From Poteriospumella lacustris (taxonomy: Eukaryota > Sar > Chrysophyceae > Chromulinales > Dinobryaceae), in NCBI GenBank assembly GCA_008000375.1, contig SMOI01000168.1:1-64000 (forward strand): a stretch of 64,000 nt of DNA, in the 5' to 3' direction. The position numbers and the translations under genes are program-made. This document shows positions 12,501-23,813 of this stretch, piece by piece; position 1 is the first letter of the stretch, and every line of letters starts with the position of its first letter. The notes beneath the pieces were generated by a model. It had not been told where the DNA came from and did not search any database. It was given only the letters and a program-made list of their open reading frames with translations.

Positions 12501-15500
12501 GCACGACTCGATCAAGAGCGTTCCGAAGTGAAAAGCGATCGGCGACAAGATGTGACGGCGTCGTTCCTTCGACTGCGACGTGAGAATGGCCGCGTTGGCC
12601 AGCAGGAAGGTCTCTCGTTCGGAGAACTCTTTGACGGAGATCTCCTGGCGGATGTCATCCAGCGACACGAGCGCAGCCGAGGTGGCCTTCTTGTTTGCCC
12701 GGTCGTTCATGTTCTGCAGCATCGACGCCATCAATTCGAGGCGTTGATTCGACTTCCACCGCGAATCTTCCTCCTCCGACGGGCGCATGGCCATCATGCG
12801 GTACGTCGACAGCAGCTTCAAACACTCCTGCTGCAGCTTCTTGTGCGAACTCGCACGGAAGGGCATGACCATCGTGTCGAAGTTGTGCACTTTGTCCGCT
12901 GCCGCCGCCTTGTCGCCGCCCAACGTCTCCACGCGACGCAACGTCTCCTCCAAGAGGAAGCCGGCACTGACGATGCGGTGCCTCTCCGTCGACGTGGGGA
13001 TCGACTGCGGCCGTTCCAACTCGATCAGCTGGCCGTTCAACTCGGTCATCAGCGACTCCGAGTCGGACTGCACCAAGCCCGACGCGTCCCATTGCTGGTA
13101 CAGGTACTTCCAGACGCTGGCAAACCACGTCTTCACCTCGGACCGCTTGGCGGCGCCAGCCTTGTCGACAACAGCGGCCGCTTGCAGCACTTCGAGCGAC
13201 TTCTCCAAGTGTTGGATGCTCACCACCAACGCGGCGGCAGGGAACGAAGACTTCTCGTCGCTGCCGTTGGCAATGTCACCGCTGGAATTCAGTTTGTACG
13301 TCGAGAGCAGCCGCAGGAGAAGACCGCGCGCTCGCAGGACGTCGGTCAACAGCTGGCTGGCATTCGCCGCATCGAACGAGACGTGCACCACCGCGTGGTC
13401 CACGAAGTCGCTCACCACCTGCAGCAACGAGCCCAGCTCACGCACGAGCAGAAGCATCGACGACGACGGCGTCAACAGCTTCGAGCGCATGAAGGCCGAC
13501 AGCTGCAAGAGCGGCACGGAGGCCTCGCCGGACATGTACCGCGTCAACAGGCCGTGATCGTCCTTCGATTCGGACAGAAGACGCGCGGCGTACTCATCGT
13601 ACGCAGAACTCAAGCGCAGCCACAGTAAGTGGTTGCTGCTCAAGCGGCCGTCGAGGTTGCGACAGCGTTGATTCAGTTGCTGGAAGTGAGTGTTCGCCTG
13701 GCTCGCCCAGTCGCGAATCACGGTGTACTTCTGTCGCAGGTCATCCGACAAGTGCAGCGAGGCGACGTGGTCATCGGACGACGACGCCAGCGACAGCAAG
13801 CTCAGCGTGAACAGCAGGTAGTGCTGGCGCAGAGCACTGTTCTCCTCGAAGGACGCCTGCAGCGCCTCTTGAAGAAGCTCTTTGAGGTCCGACCGCTGCG
13901 CCAGGTGTTCGTAGCGGAAGCTGCCAGCATAGAGAGGCGTCTCCAGCAGATGCTCCGTGATCAACTGCTTCAGCTGCGGGTATTGCGCCGAAGACAAGTG
14001 CAGCATGTGGAGCACGCCACGCTTCTGGAGAGACAGCAGCGGCGAATACTCGTCGGTGGAAGCCTCACTGGCATCGAACAGGGCGGCAGCCCCCTCCGAA
14101 GACCGCTCAAAAACACGCCACAATGCCTGCTGCAGAGCGGGGAGAACCTCTTGGTCGCCTTTGGACAAGAAATAGCCCAAGTTCGCCACCGTTCGAAGGA
14201 GATGCGCACCTTGACTGGTGCGCTCCTCGACGTACGCGCTCTTCAGGATCGCTGCACGCAGTGAGACCTGCAGTTGATGACTGCTGAGGAGCGACAGCTG
14301 CGGTTGGCTCAGAGCGGCCAGAATCGGCAGCGTATTCAAAGCAGGCGCGGTGAAGTCGTGGAACACTTCGACGCAGCGGTTGCGCATGGCCCGCGAGATC
14401 TCGCCGAACATNNNNNNNNNNNNNNNNNNNNNNNNNNNNNNNNNNNNNNNNNNNNNNNNNNNNNNNNNNNNNNNNNNNNNNNNNNNNNNNNNNNNNNNNN
14501 NNNNNNNNNNNTTCAAAGCAGGCGCGGTGAAGTCGTGGAACACTTCGACGCAGCGGTTGCGCATGGCCCGCGAGATCTCGCCGAACATCGGATCCATCAC
14601 AAAGAAGATGCGGAAATCGGGATGCGGTATGATGTGTCGTCCGGATCCATCTTCGGTGAGCAGCAGGGTCCCGTGCGGCTCCAACAAGCTGTTCAAGCGA
14701 TCCAACACACTGGCAGGGGCCAAGTTGACGTGATCGAAAATGAGCCACTCGCCGGATTGAATGGCACTGACGACCGCTCCGTCCTCCCACTGGAACGACG
14801 CAGACGACGCCGCGGCGCCCTTGGACGACGCCGTCTCTCGCGCTTGCAGCTGAGACACGCTGCGTTTCAACTGCTGCAGCCGCGCTGTGTACGCGGGCAG
14901 TTGGTACTGCGGCTCGTTCACGATGACGGCGGCCAACGTCTCCACGATGGTCGCCAGCTCCACAACAATTTGCGGATGCTCCGACACGTTGTCGCTGCTG
15001 AACGAGGCACTCAGGTGGCGGTGGATGTTCGAGATCTGCGCCGCGATCGTCACTACTTCCTCCTCGAGAGTCGATTGGAGGCGGGCGGCCGTCGAGCCAA
15101 ACACGGACGAGGCCATGAAGTGCGTCAACAGATCCTCGATGGTGAGCACCGCGTCTTGCACCAGCGCCTCCCACGTGGTCTGACCGTATGCGCCCAACAT
15201 TTCGGTCGAATCAAGCGACGGAAACGCCGCAAAGTAGCGAATCGCCTTGCCGTACTCTTTGGCCAGCGCCGCGATGGGCCCCTTGCGGTCGCTGCCCTGC
15301 GGACCGACGACAAGCACCGGAAGCTGCAGCTGCACGCACATGCGGAGCAATGCGTATTCAGCGTTGCCGTCCTCCACACGTGTCGAAGTTGACGATGACG
15401 CGCCCGTCGAGAAGGATCGGAACAGGTTCGAGTGGTTGAGCATGTCGCTGGTGGGCAGCGTGGACACCGACGACTTGTACGAGTCCTCGTCGGCCAGCAC

Positions 15501-18500
15501 CGACTGCAGCGAACACGCGCCCAGGACCTCCGCCACGACATCGCGCACGAACACACGGTCTTGAGCATTGCGCAGGCGCTTGCCAAACAGAAAGAACGCC
15601 GCACGGGTGATGTCGCTGTCCAAGACGCGCGCTGGCGTCACGTCGTGAGCGTGGTTTACGACGCGGTTCTGCGCCAAAGCGCGGGCAATTTCGCACCATC
15701 GCATCACGTCACGCAAGTTGAACTCCCATGGCGACCCATCGTTGCCGAACATGGTGGTTCCCGAGGTGGCGGCTTCGTTGAGGCGGTGGGTGATGCGCAC
15801 CATCTTCTCGATCATCTCCGTCGCGATTTCCAGCTCCTCCTCGGCCGGTGGGACATCAGACGCCGACGCCGGATCGGACGTCGGACCGGCGTTGTGATGG
15901 CTCATGATGCTCACTAAATCGTCCTCGGACAACGCGTCGAAAACGACCTTCGTGAAACGCGACAAGAAACTGGCTGGCAGACCTTTGCGTCCGCCACCTT
16001 CTCGAAGCGGATTTTGTGCAGCGAAAATACGGAAATACGGTGAGCAGTGGACGGTCTGGCCGATTTCAGGGAGGAACACCTGTCCACGATGGTCGAAACA
16101 GGCGTTCAAACCCTCCAACACCGTCTGAGGAGCAAGATTCAGCTCGTCCAGAAGCACCCAGTGGCCCTCCTTCATCGCCGTCAAGAAAACGCCGTCGTAC
16201 CACTTGAACTTCGCCTGTGTCTTCTTCGCGCCGTCGTCGGCATCGTCGTCGACAGGCACCGCCGGCAGATCGGATCCCAGCAAGTCAGACAGCTCCGTTT
16301 GCTCGGAGAGGTTGATACGCACCAAGTGGTGACCCGTCTGCTTCGCGAGGTTCGTGATCAAGGACGTCTTGCCCACTCCCGGCGGACCTTCCAACAGAAT
16401 CGGTCGACCGATTTGCATCGCACGCAGAATGCGTCCCACATTCAACGTCACCTTCGGCGTTTCGAACACGTAGCCGCTCTTCTTCGACGACGATTCCGAC
16501 AGCAACTGCGGTCCCAGGGGCGTAGAGAAGTAGCCGACCTTGAACGACGCGGCATCGCGATGCACTTGCAAGTTGAAGTGGGAGCGCACCGTAATGAGCG
16601 ACTCGATGGTCGGTTTGATGGCCTCGACGAACGCAGCGTTCGGGCCAATCTCCAACTTGGTGCACTCGTTCAGCAACAGATCCAACGCCTCCAGTCGAAT
16701 GGCGTTCACAATGTCGGTCGTCATGCCCTGCAGCATCGACAGACCGTCGAGCATCGTCAAGTACGCACCGTGAATCACATTCGCGAAAATGGCGCCCAGC
16801 AGCTGGCTGCCGCTGGTGTCGGCCATCTTCTCGATCATCGCGTTGACGAACTTCGTCCACGAGATAATCTCGCGGTTGCTGATGAGCAGCGTGAGGTTGT
16901 GCTCGCGGTGCAGCTTCTCCTGGATCCACCCCGTGAAGCGGACGATCAGCTGCGCGATGGACAACGTCAAATGGCTCTGCGACGACACCACCGCCGTCGG
17001 TAGATGCAAATACGTCGACACCAACAGCGCGCGCTCGTCAAACGAGAGCGAATTAGGGATCCAAACCTCCGTCAAACGTGATCGCAGCGCCGGACTCAAC
17101 TCGCGCTTGCCAAAGTCACCGGAGGGATTCATGGTGGCGATGATGCGGAACGACGGGTGAGGCTTGATCGTCAGGGAAGCGCTTCCATCCTCGCCGTCGC
17201 CTGCTCCGCCTTTCTCCGCCAGCGTCAGTTCGCCCTTGTACTCCAACACACTGTTGAGCCGCTCGATCACAGCGTCTTCCGCCAAGTTGATCTCATCGAG
17301 GACGAAAATGGCTCCCTCGCGCATGCTTTCCACGAGCGGCCCATCGACCCACTCGAACAGCGCCTCCGCCTTCTTCACGATCCGTTGCACAGACTTCGTC
17401 GTCGACTGCCAAACGTCGATGGCTTCCAGCACTGGCGATGCAGCGATGGCCACCGGATTCACCGTGGAAGTTTGCGCCGGCGTGGCACTCGCTGACGTCT
17501 TCCGCTTCTTCTTCTTGTGGCTCTCCTGCGCCGCCTCAGTGGCGTCCGTTCCTTTGACGCTGTTGCGCTCAATTTCCGTCGCACTGACGGCCACGGCAGC
17601 GGTGACTTGCGCATGGTAGCCTTGCAGAAGACTGTTCAACTGATCGAGCCACTGCTGGTGATCCACGGTCTGGTCGTTGGCAGCTTGGCTGGCCCACGAT
17701 TGCAGCAGATCCAAGCGCCGCTTGTCGAGGAGGGAAATCTCCTCGACGATGTCGTTGTCGTTGTCGCTCTCGCCGTCGCGCTGTTTCCGCCGCCGATCTG
17801 CCTGTTCGGCATCGAGCGCGGTCAGCAACGCCGTCGGCTCCAGCAGCGAGGCAGTGAGACACTCATGCACGAGCGCCGACAACTGCGCGGAGGCATCGGC
17901 CAGCAGTTGCTGTCGTCCACGAACAGGCCGCAAACTGCCGATGATATCGGCGGTTTCCGTCGTTTGATGGCAGTTGAGAATGCGGATCGGTCGATGGTGC
18001 ATCGCTGCGTACAGCTGACCGGCCATCGTCTTGCCTGCACCGGTGTCACCCACCAGCAGGACCGGTTCACTGTGATCCAGGGCCCCGCTGAGCAAGTGCC
18101 ACATCCGATTGAACGACTGCGTAATCGCTACGTCTTCAATGCCCTCCGCTACACCCGTTTCGTGGTTCTCTTTCGACTCGCGAATGATGGATTTCACCTT
18201 CAGCAAGGCCTCCACGCTGCCGTAGAGGACTTCATTGGTCATGACGCTCTCCGGCTTGTCCTTGTCCTTCGCGCCGGTTGTGTTGGCCGCCGTGAGCTTG
18301 CAAACTTTGGCCAGCAGCTTCCGCACCAAGTCCTTCTCGTCCGACGACCGCAACTTCTCGCACAACAGCATGTAGCCGAATTGGGCCACGTCCTGCGGGT
18401 TCTGCGGGCTGCGATTGCCCCATTTCAAGAGATCGCGCATCGTAATCGAGCCCTCCTTGCCCAACAAGAAGTTGGACTGTTGGCGCTGGATCTGCAGCTC

Positions 18501-21500
18501 CTCGCACACCTTCACCATCATCGTGGCGAACTTCGGAGCGATGCCACATCGCGTGGTGATGATCTGCTCCATTTCCTTCGGCGGGATGTCGTCCAAATCG
18601 ATCTCGATGAAACGGTTGCGGAAGGCCAACGACAGAGGCTTACGACCGCCGTAGATGCCGGGAGGGTTCTGCGTGGCGAACAACTGGAAGCCCTTCGCCG
18701 GTTTAATGATTTCTCCGGTCTCAGGGATCAACAGCTCGCGGTTGTCGTCGAGCAGACGATTCAACGCCTCGAGGACCTCCGACGGCGCCAAGTTCAACTC
18801 GTCGAGGATGATCCAGTATCCGTGGCGCAACGCCTGCACCAACAGACCGTCCTGAAACACCATCTTGCCATCCACACCCGTCACGTAGCCGCCGACGTAC
18901 TCTTGCACGTCCGTGTGCTCGTGATTGTTGATACGCACACAGTGATAGCCCAGCTTGGCAGCGAGGTACTGAATGACGGTGGTCTTTCCGATGGACGTCG
19001 GGCCTTGCAACAAGATCGGGGCCACGGAGGCGGCGACAGCCGACGAGAGAACGCGAATAAACTTCAGCACCGTCTTCGTACTGACGAAATTGGCCACACC
19101 CGCCGCATTGGGCGAGGCCCAATCGATCGGCTCTTCGTGGTGGCCTTGTTCGATCCAGAACGGCTTCGCTTGAATCCACTGCTGTTCCTTCGACACCGCC
19201 TTGGGCTTGGAGCAAGGAAAGTCCAATTTGCGCGTTTCGTCATCTTCGTCGCGGCCTTTGCCTTCGGGATAAAACGACTCGAGCAGGGTGGCGTACATGC
19301 TCTTCTTGCTCTTCGACGACAGACACGTCTGGAAGCTCAGCAAGAAACCCTCGAAGAGACAACGTCCCATTGGCTTCATGCCCATCTGATAGAATCGAAG
19401 CGCTGCCTTCAGGGCGCGCGTGAGGGACCGCAAAGAGAACTTGGGCTTCTGGCCGGATCCGTCCGTCAAGTGGATCTCTGCCGCCGTGCGGCATCCGAGA
19501 TACACGTCGACGACCTCCGCCGCGTAGCTACTATGGTCGTGGCCCAGATAGCTCTGGACCATCGTGATCAGATCTTCGCGATCCGTCATCTCGTCCACGT
19601 ACAATTCGGTGAATTTGTTGCGTGTGGCGGCTGCCAATTCGCGCTTGCACACGTCGGTGGGAGGATTCATCGCAGCAAAGACGCGGAAGTTCGGGTGGCG
19701 CTTGATCGTTGTCAAGTCTCCGCCGTTCATTTCCACCGTAATGGTCTCTTCTTGCGCTGACAAGAAGCGCGACAGCAGTTGAATCGTCTCCGGGGGCGCC
19801 AAGTTGATTTCGTCCAGCAAAATCCACTGGCCTTTCTCGAAGGCCTGTACCAGCAAACCTTTCACGACGCGGAAGGCGAAGCCGTTCTCAAGTTTAGGCA
19901 GATTGTATTGGAACTTCGTCACATTGTCCTCCATGACTCGCCATTCTTGGAGCTTCGTGTGGAGTGATTCCGCGGCATGAGTGTCCTTGCTGATGGCCGA
20001 CTCGATCTTGGTGATGGCCGACTTGCAGCCTTTCACGAAGCTCTGCAGCAGCTTGGTCCACTTCTTTTGCTGGAAGAAGTTGGCGATGATCGTCAAGAAC
20101 TCGGCGTTCTTGGCACTCGACATTGTCTCCTGAAACAAACGGGCGAAATCCTCGTACAGAGGCAGCAGCGTATCACGAATAGTCGCGGGGCGGAAGCCAC
20201 CGAGCAAGTCGCCGGCGTCGGTCGAGAGAGACAAGTTCTGCACGATCAACTCCTGGTGAAACAACGTTGCCAGTTGCTGTACGACCGTTGTCTTGCCCGT
20301 GCCTGTCTCTCCCACCAAGAGAACGGATTCTTTCATCTCCACGCACACAAGAATCTTCTCCAACATGCGTTTGGCGTACTTGGTCTCGGCGAAGGACAAG
20401 TTGTTGCCGTGGATCTGGTGCTGCTGACTCGACAGGTCGCGAATGAGACAGCGACCCATTTGGATCGTGTTTTCTGTCTTCAGAATGTCAATGGTGTGGT
20501 GGTGCAGCACGTGCTCCACCTCCGACAAGGGCATCCCGAGAAACTGTCCGAGCGTCTGCACCGACTGGTAGAATTGGTCGAGATGGCGCGCGTCGGCGCA
20601 GAAGATGTCGACGAAATCCTGGAAAAAGAAGTACTTCAGTCGATCGGTGACGTATAGCTCCGTTCCGGTCTTGGACTCGGACACACCATGCAGGGCGCTG
20701 TACCGGTGAAGACGTTGCGCGATCTTCAGCGCCTTCGTGAGGGACACTGACCCGCGACCGATGGCGCTTTTCCCTATGGCACCAGTGCCCATCGCCAGCG
20801 TTGAACTGCTTCGCTCATTGCCGGTCACCAGTTGAAGGATCTTCTGCAAATAGAATCGAGGAATGGTGGGGAATCGAGCCAGCAGGATCCCCTCAATTTC
20901 CTCGCCGCTGAGTGTGAAGATGTCGACGTAGAACCACAGATACGCGAAATGACGCAAGTGCGGGACGTTGTAGAGCTGTAAAACATCGACGTCCGAGGTT
21001 GCAGCATTCGCAGACGCCGAAGGACTGGCCAGTAACGAGCGCGAAATCGGCAAACTTCTGGTGGCAAAGATTCGGAAATGCGGGTGCGCTTGGATGGGAT
21101 ACTTCCGCTGGGGCAGGTACAACGACCGAAACTCTAGCAGTGACGACATCATGGCGATGATGTCCAGCGGAATCTTGTCGATGTCTTGAATGACCAGCCA
21201 ATATCCTTGCAACGCCGCTTGGGTAAGAATACCTGCTTGCCACTTGAACTCACCAGGAACGTCGGTGCAAACATACGCGCCCAGCAGACTGCGTCCATCG
21301 GATTGATCATTCAATTGAAGCACGACAATCTTGTCATGATATCCCATTACTCTCGCCACTTCTTTGATCAAGCTTATTTTGCCAGAGCCGTGTTCGCCCT
21401 GGAAGATCGTCGGCTTGCCCATCATGACGGCTTCCGCGACATGTTCCAGGTTCTGCACGGTGGTTTCAGTGTATGCAACCAATGGCGGGTGTAAATCAGT

Positions 21501-22215
21501 TGATGGGGCAGTGGGAACCAGACAATTGCCGATTCGTGTCACGAACTTCGATGCCGCCAATCGCTGAGCGCTTTGGGCCGAAAAGGCGGGGAAGAAGCTC
21601 TCCCAGGCGCGACGTAAGTCGCCGACACTGGTGGATTCGTTGACTTTGGGGTTTGCATAGTCTCCCGTCAACCAGATATCGCACAATGTGTCATCTATTT
21701 GCAATTGGCGGATCATCTCCTCGGAGAGATAAGATGTCAGCGCGGATTGACTGATCGCTGTGTCAGATAAGTTGCTGCAATTGGAGAACAGCTGAAATGC
21801 GTAGAACACACAACGCGAGTCGTACTGCGCCGAGTGACTCAATACACGGAAAAGCTTCGATGCATCAATGAGATATCTGTCGCCTTGCACCAGGAACCCC
21901 AACGACTGGAGGATCGATAAGCACTTCAAAGTTGTCCAGCTGGAGAATACAGCTTCCTCGTGAAGATCTTCTTCCACACTCTGAATGGCCTATTTAGATC
22001 GGGACATGTTAGGCAAATGAGTATATCGGTTTTAAACCACGAAATCGTCGTACCTCATGAATCCACCAATGTAAGTTAGGAAAACGTTTGGCTGTTGCTG
22101 CTGCCAAAACGACAGTTTGGTTAACGAGCGAGGAATAGGAGGATTGCCCTCCGACCCTTCGCTCATCTTTGATCGACAAAAATGCCGCTAGATAATCTGT
22201 AGAAGAATTGAACAT
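3597..22215 (-). CDS. MDN1: Midasin (Rea1), giant dynein-like AAA ATPase of 60S ribosome biogenesis
   Basis: Exons 22054..22215 and 3597..21989 are joined by a 64-nt intron (HWWIHE|AIQSVEED). The product has 6184 residues as assembled and about 6125 after removing the gap artefact. Midasin is the nucleolar/nucleoplasmic AAA machine that pulls assembly factors off pre-60S particles. Six AAA modules are visible. AAA2-AAA5 have good Walker A loops (GETGTGKTT, GPTSIGKTT, GDTGAGKT, GPPGVGKTS) and LDE(I/L)NLA Walker B motifs. AAA1 has GEHGSGKIS with QDID, and AAA6 is degenerate (GPQGSDRKGP, FDHVNLAP). A long helical linker, a roughly 640-residue Asp/Glu-rich tract (plus 4650-6560) and a C-terminal VWA/MIDAS domain (DDSRSMG) follow in the family order. 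It is longer than yeast (about 4900) or human (about 5600) midasin. The first exon is uncertain: an alternative start ATGGAAG at 22261-22267, joined through a 64-nt intron (22197-22260), gives MEDYLAAF. Confidence 0.96.
4650..6560 (-). other. Acidic D/E-rich tract of midasin
   Basis: About 640 codons dominated by GAC/GAG/GAA/AAG lie between the linker and the MIDAS domain. A long acidic, disordered tether here is a family hallmark that lets the MIDAS domain reach its UBL-containing substrates. The same bases create long spurious plus-strand frames rich in Ser, Val or Arg. Confidence 0.85.
14335..14588. other. Assembly gap with duplicated contig ends inside midasin
   Basis: Exactly 100 Ns (14412-14511) are flanked by two identical 77-bp copies (14335-14411 and 14512-14588). 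The protein therefore repeats the MFGEISRAMRNRCVE segment of AAA6. Copy plus gap is 177 nt (59 codons), so the frame survives by coincidence. This is two overlapping contig ends left unmerged, not a biological repeat. Confidence 0.95.
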
Positions 22216-22267
22216 TTGAGTCCCAAAAATGCGTAGTTCACAACGGTGTTCAATACCTACCTTCCAT

Positions 22268-23043
22268 TTCTACCTCCAATACTCACTGAGGCACAAGCAA
22301 TTATGCACGTTACAGCTTCAAGAGTCCGATACGGGAATAATGCGTTGGAAGGCAAGGTTGTCAATGGAAATGCAATGTTTTGGTTGCTTCTGGACGAAGT
22401 TGGCGATGATTATAACAGTTGGTAGATGTCTGTTGCAATCGCAGTGATGAATGGACCGGAGAGAAAACAGCCGCACCCAGAGCCTCAGACTTTGAGTATT
22501 TTTGTGCTCTCTTTAAGGCGTTTCAGATTTGACACTTGAGTTTCGACACTTGACGAGGACATGTACATACACTGGTGATGTCCTTCATTGTTAACGGTTA
22601 AGTAGACACACGCAATCCATACAGTTCCGCTGTAGGTAGTGTGCTGCTGGTACCGCAGAACCATACGGATTCCGTGTGAAATTCTCCAGACAACTGCAGT
22701 GAAACTGCATTTTATATTGCCCTTGTACAGGTATCCTCGGCTAAAATCGTTGCCCGGGATTGCAGCAGTTGGAGTTGTTGAGAAAAGTACGCAGCGTGTG
22801 GAGAATCATAAGGGTTTAGAAGAAGAATGAAAAGGATAACCATGTGATATGCTAGACTGTTTTTACTTGAAGTTGAAAAATCAGTCCTATCCTGTGTACT
22901 TTAAGCAGAATCCTACATAGATCTGCGGAAGAGATCTCTAACTGCAACCTAAGAAATGACATCACAAATGGAAACCTCCTGAACAAGCTACTGCTAACTT
23001 GCGGCGGAGATACTGCAAGTCAGCAATGCCATTGCTGATTTTC
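22268..23043. other. Intergenic region between midasin and RidA genes
   Basis: About 775 bp, moderately AT-rich, with only short frames lacking recognisable sequence. It must hold the midasin promoter (minus strand, near 22.2-22.4 kb) and the RidA 3' end. No repeat or RNA gene was recognised. Confidence 0.5.
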
Positions 23044-23650
23044 TTAAGCCTTTTCGCGCCAATTAGGTTCCAACTCGAAGACGGCCTCGACTTCAACAGC
23101 GACACCCAAAGGGAGGGAGTTGGTTCCCAAAGCCGATCTTGTGTGCGCACCTTTGTCAGGTCCAAAGATCTTCAGCATAAGATCAGAGCAACCATTCACA
23201 ACAGCGGGTTGCTGCGTGAACCCATCCGTGCAGTTAACGAAGCCCATCAGCTTCACAACTCGCTTGACCTTGTCGAGGTCACCGATGTTATGTTTCAAGG
23301 TTGCGCAAAGATTCAAACCAACATATTTAGCAGCCTCGTAGCCTTGCTCAACTGTAAGCTCCTTGCCCACCTTGCCAATAACCAGCGGTCCTTCAGCGGG
23401 CTGAAATCAACTGAACTTTGACACCGTTTCTTGTGTTTGAAAGATATCGAAACAAAATCTAACTGACCTGTGGCAAGTGACCAGAAAGGTACGCGAGGTT
23501 ATCAACGACGACAAAGTTTACAAAGCTTCCTTTGGGCACAGCAGGCGCAGGCATTTGCAAGCCAAGCGAAGCGATCTTGTTCTCCACATGAACGAAGCGT
23601 TGCAGAGGAGCTTTCTTCAGATTTGCCAAAATTGAGCGGCTTGCGAACAT
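23044..23650 (-). CDS. RidA/YjgF/UK114-family protein, probably mitochondrial
   Basis: Two exons (23468..23650 and 23044..23400) with a 67-nt GTCAGT...TTTCAG intron give 179 residues. RidA proteins are small trimeric deaminases that hydrolyse reactive enamine/imine intermediates from PLP enzymes such as threonine dehydratase. The core shows VVVDNLAYLSGHLP, then YVGLNLCATLKHNIGDLDKV, and a C-terminal HTRSALGTNSLPLGVAVEVE signature with the Arg that binds the substrate carboxylate in this family. Residues 1 to about 20 (MFASRSILANLKKAPLQRF) are basic and amphipathic without acids, which suggests mitochondrial import. The ATG at 23650 is preferred over an in-frame extension because that extension lacks targeting or domain character. 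The YxxGHLPQ|PAEGPL junction restores the family continuity. Confidence 0.88.
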
Positions 23651-23767
23651 TTTTTCAACACTGCAGTGATGGGTATCCCTGAACACGAAACACGAATGGC
23701 TCTGACAAAGCCAATAAATGGTAAACTTTGGATTCCGTCTGTGACATCGGCAGCGTCGAGAAGAACG

Positions 23768-23813
23768 GCAGCAGCAGCAGCTCCGTCATCATCATCATCG
23801 TCGTCGTCGTCGT
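23768..23813. repeat. CAG and TCA/TCG triplet microsatellites
   Basis: Short CAG runs (23768-23780) followed by TCATCATCA...TCGTCGTCG (23785-23813), just upstream of the minus-strand RidA gene. Non-coding in my models. Confidence 0.8.

Noticed and set aside
14335-14588. Tandem duplication within AAA6 of midasin
   Set aside because: The identical copies border a 100-N run exactly, which is typical of unmerged contig ends rather than a genomic duplication.
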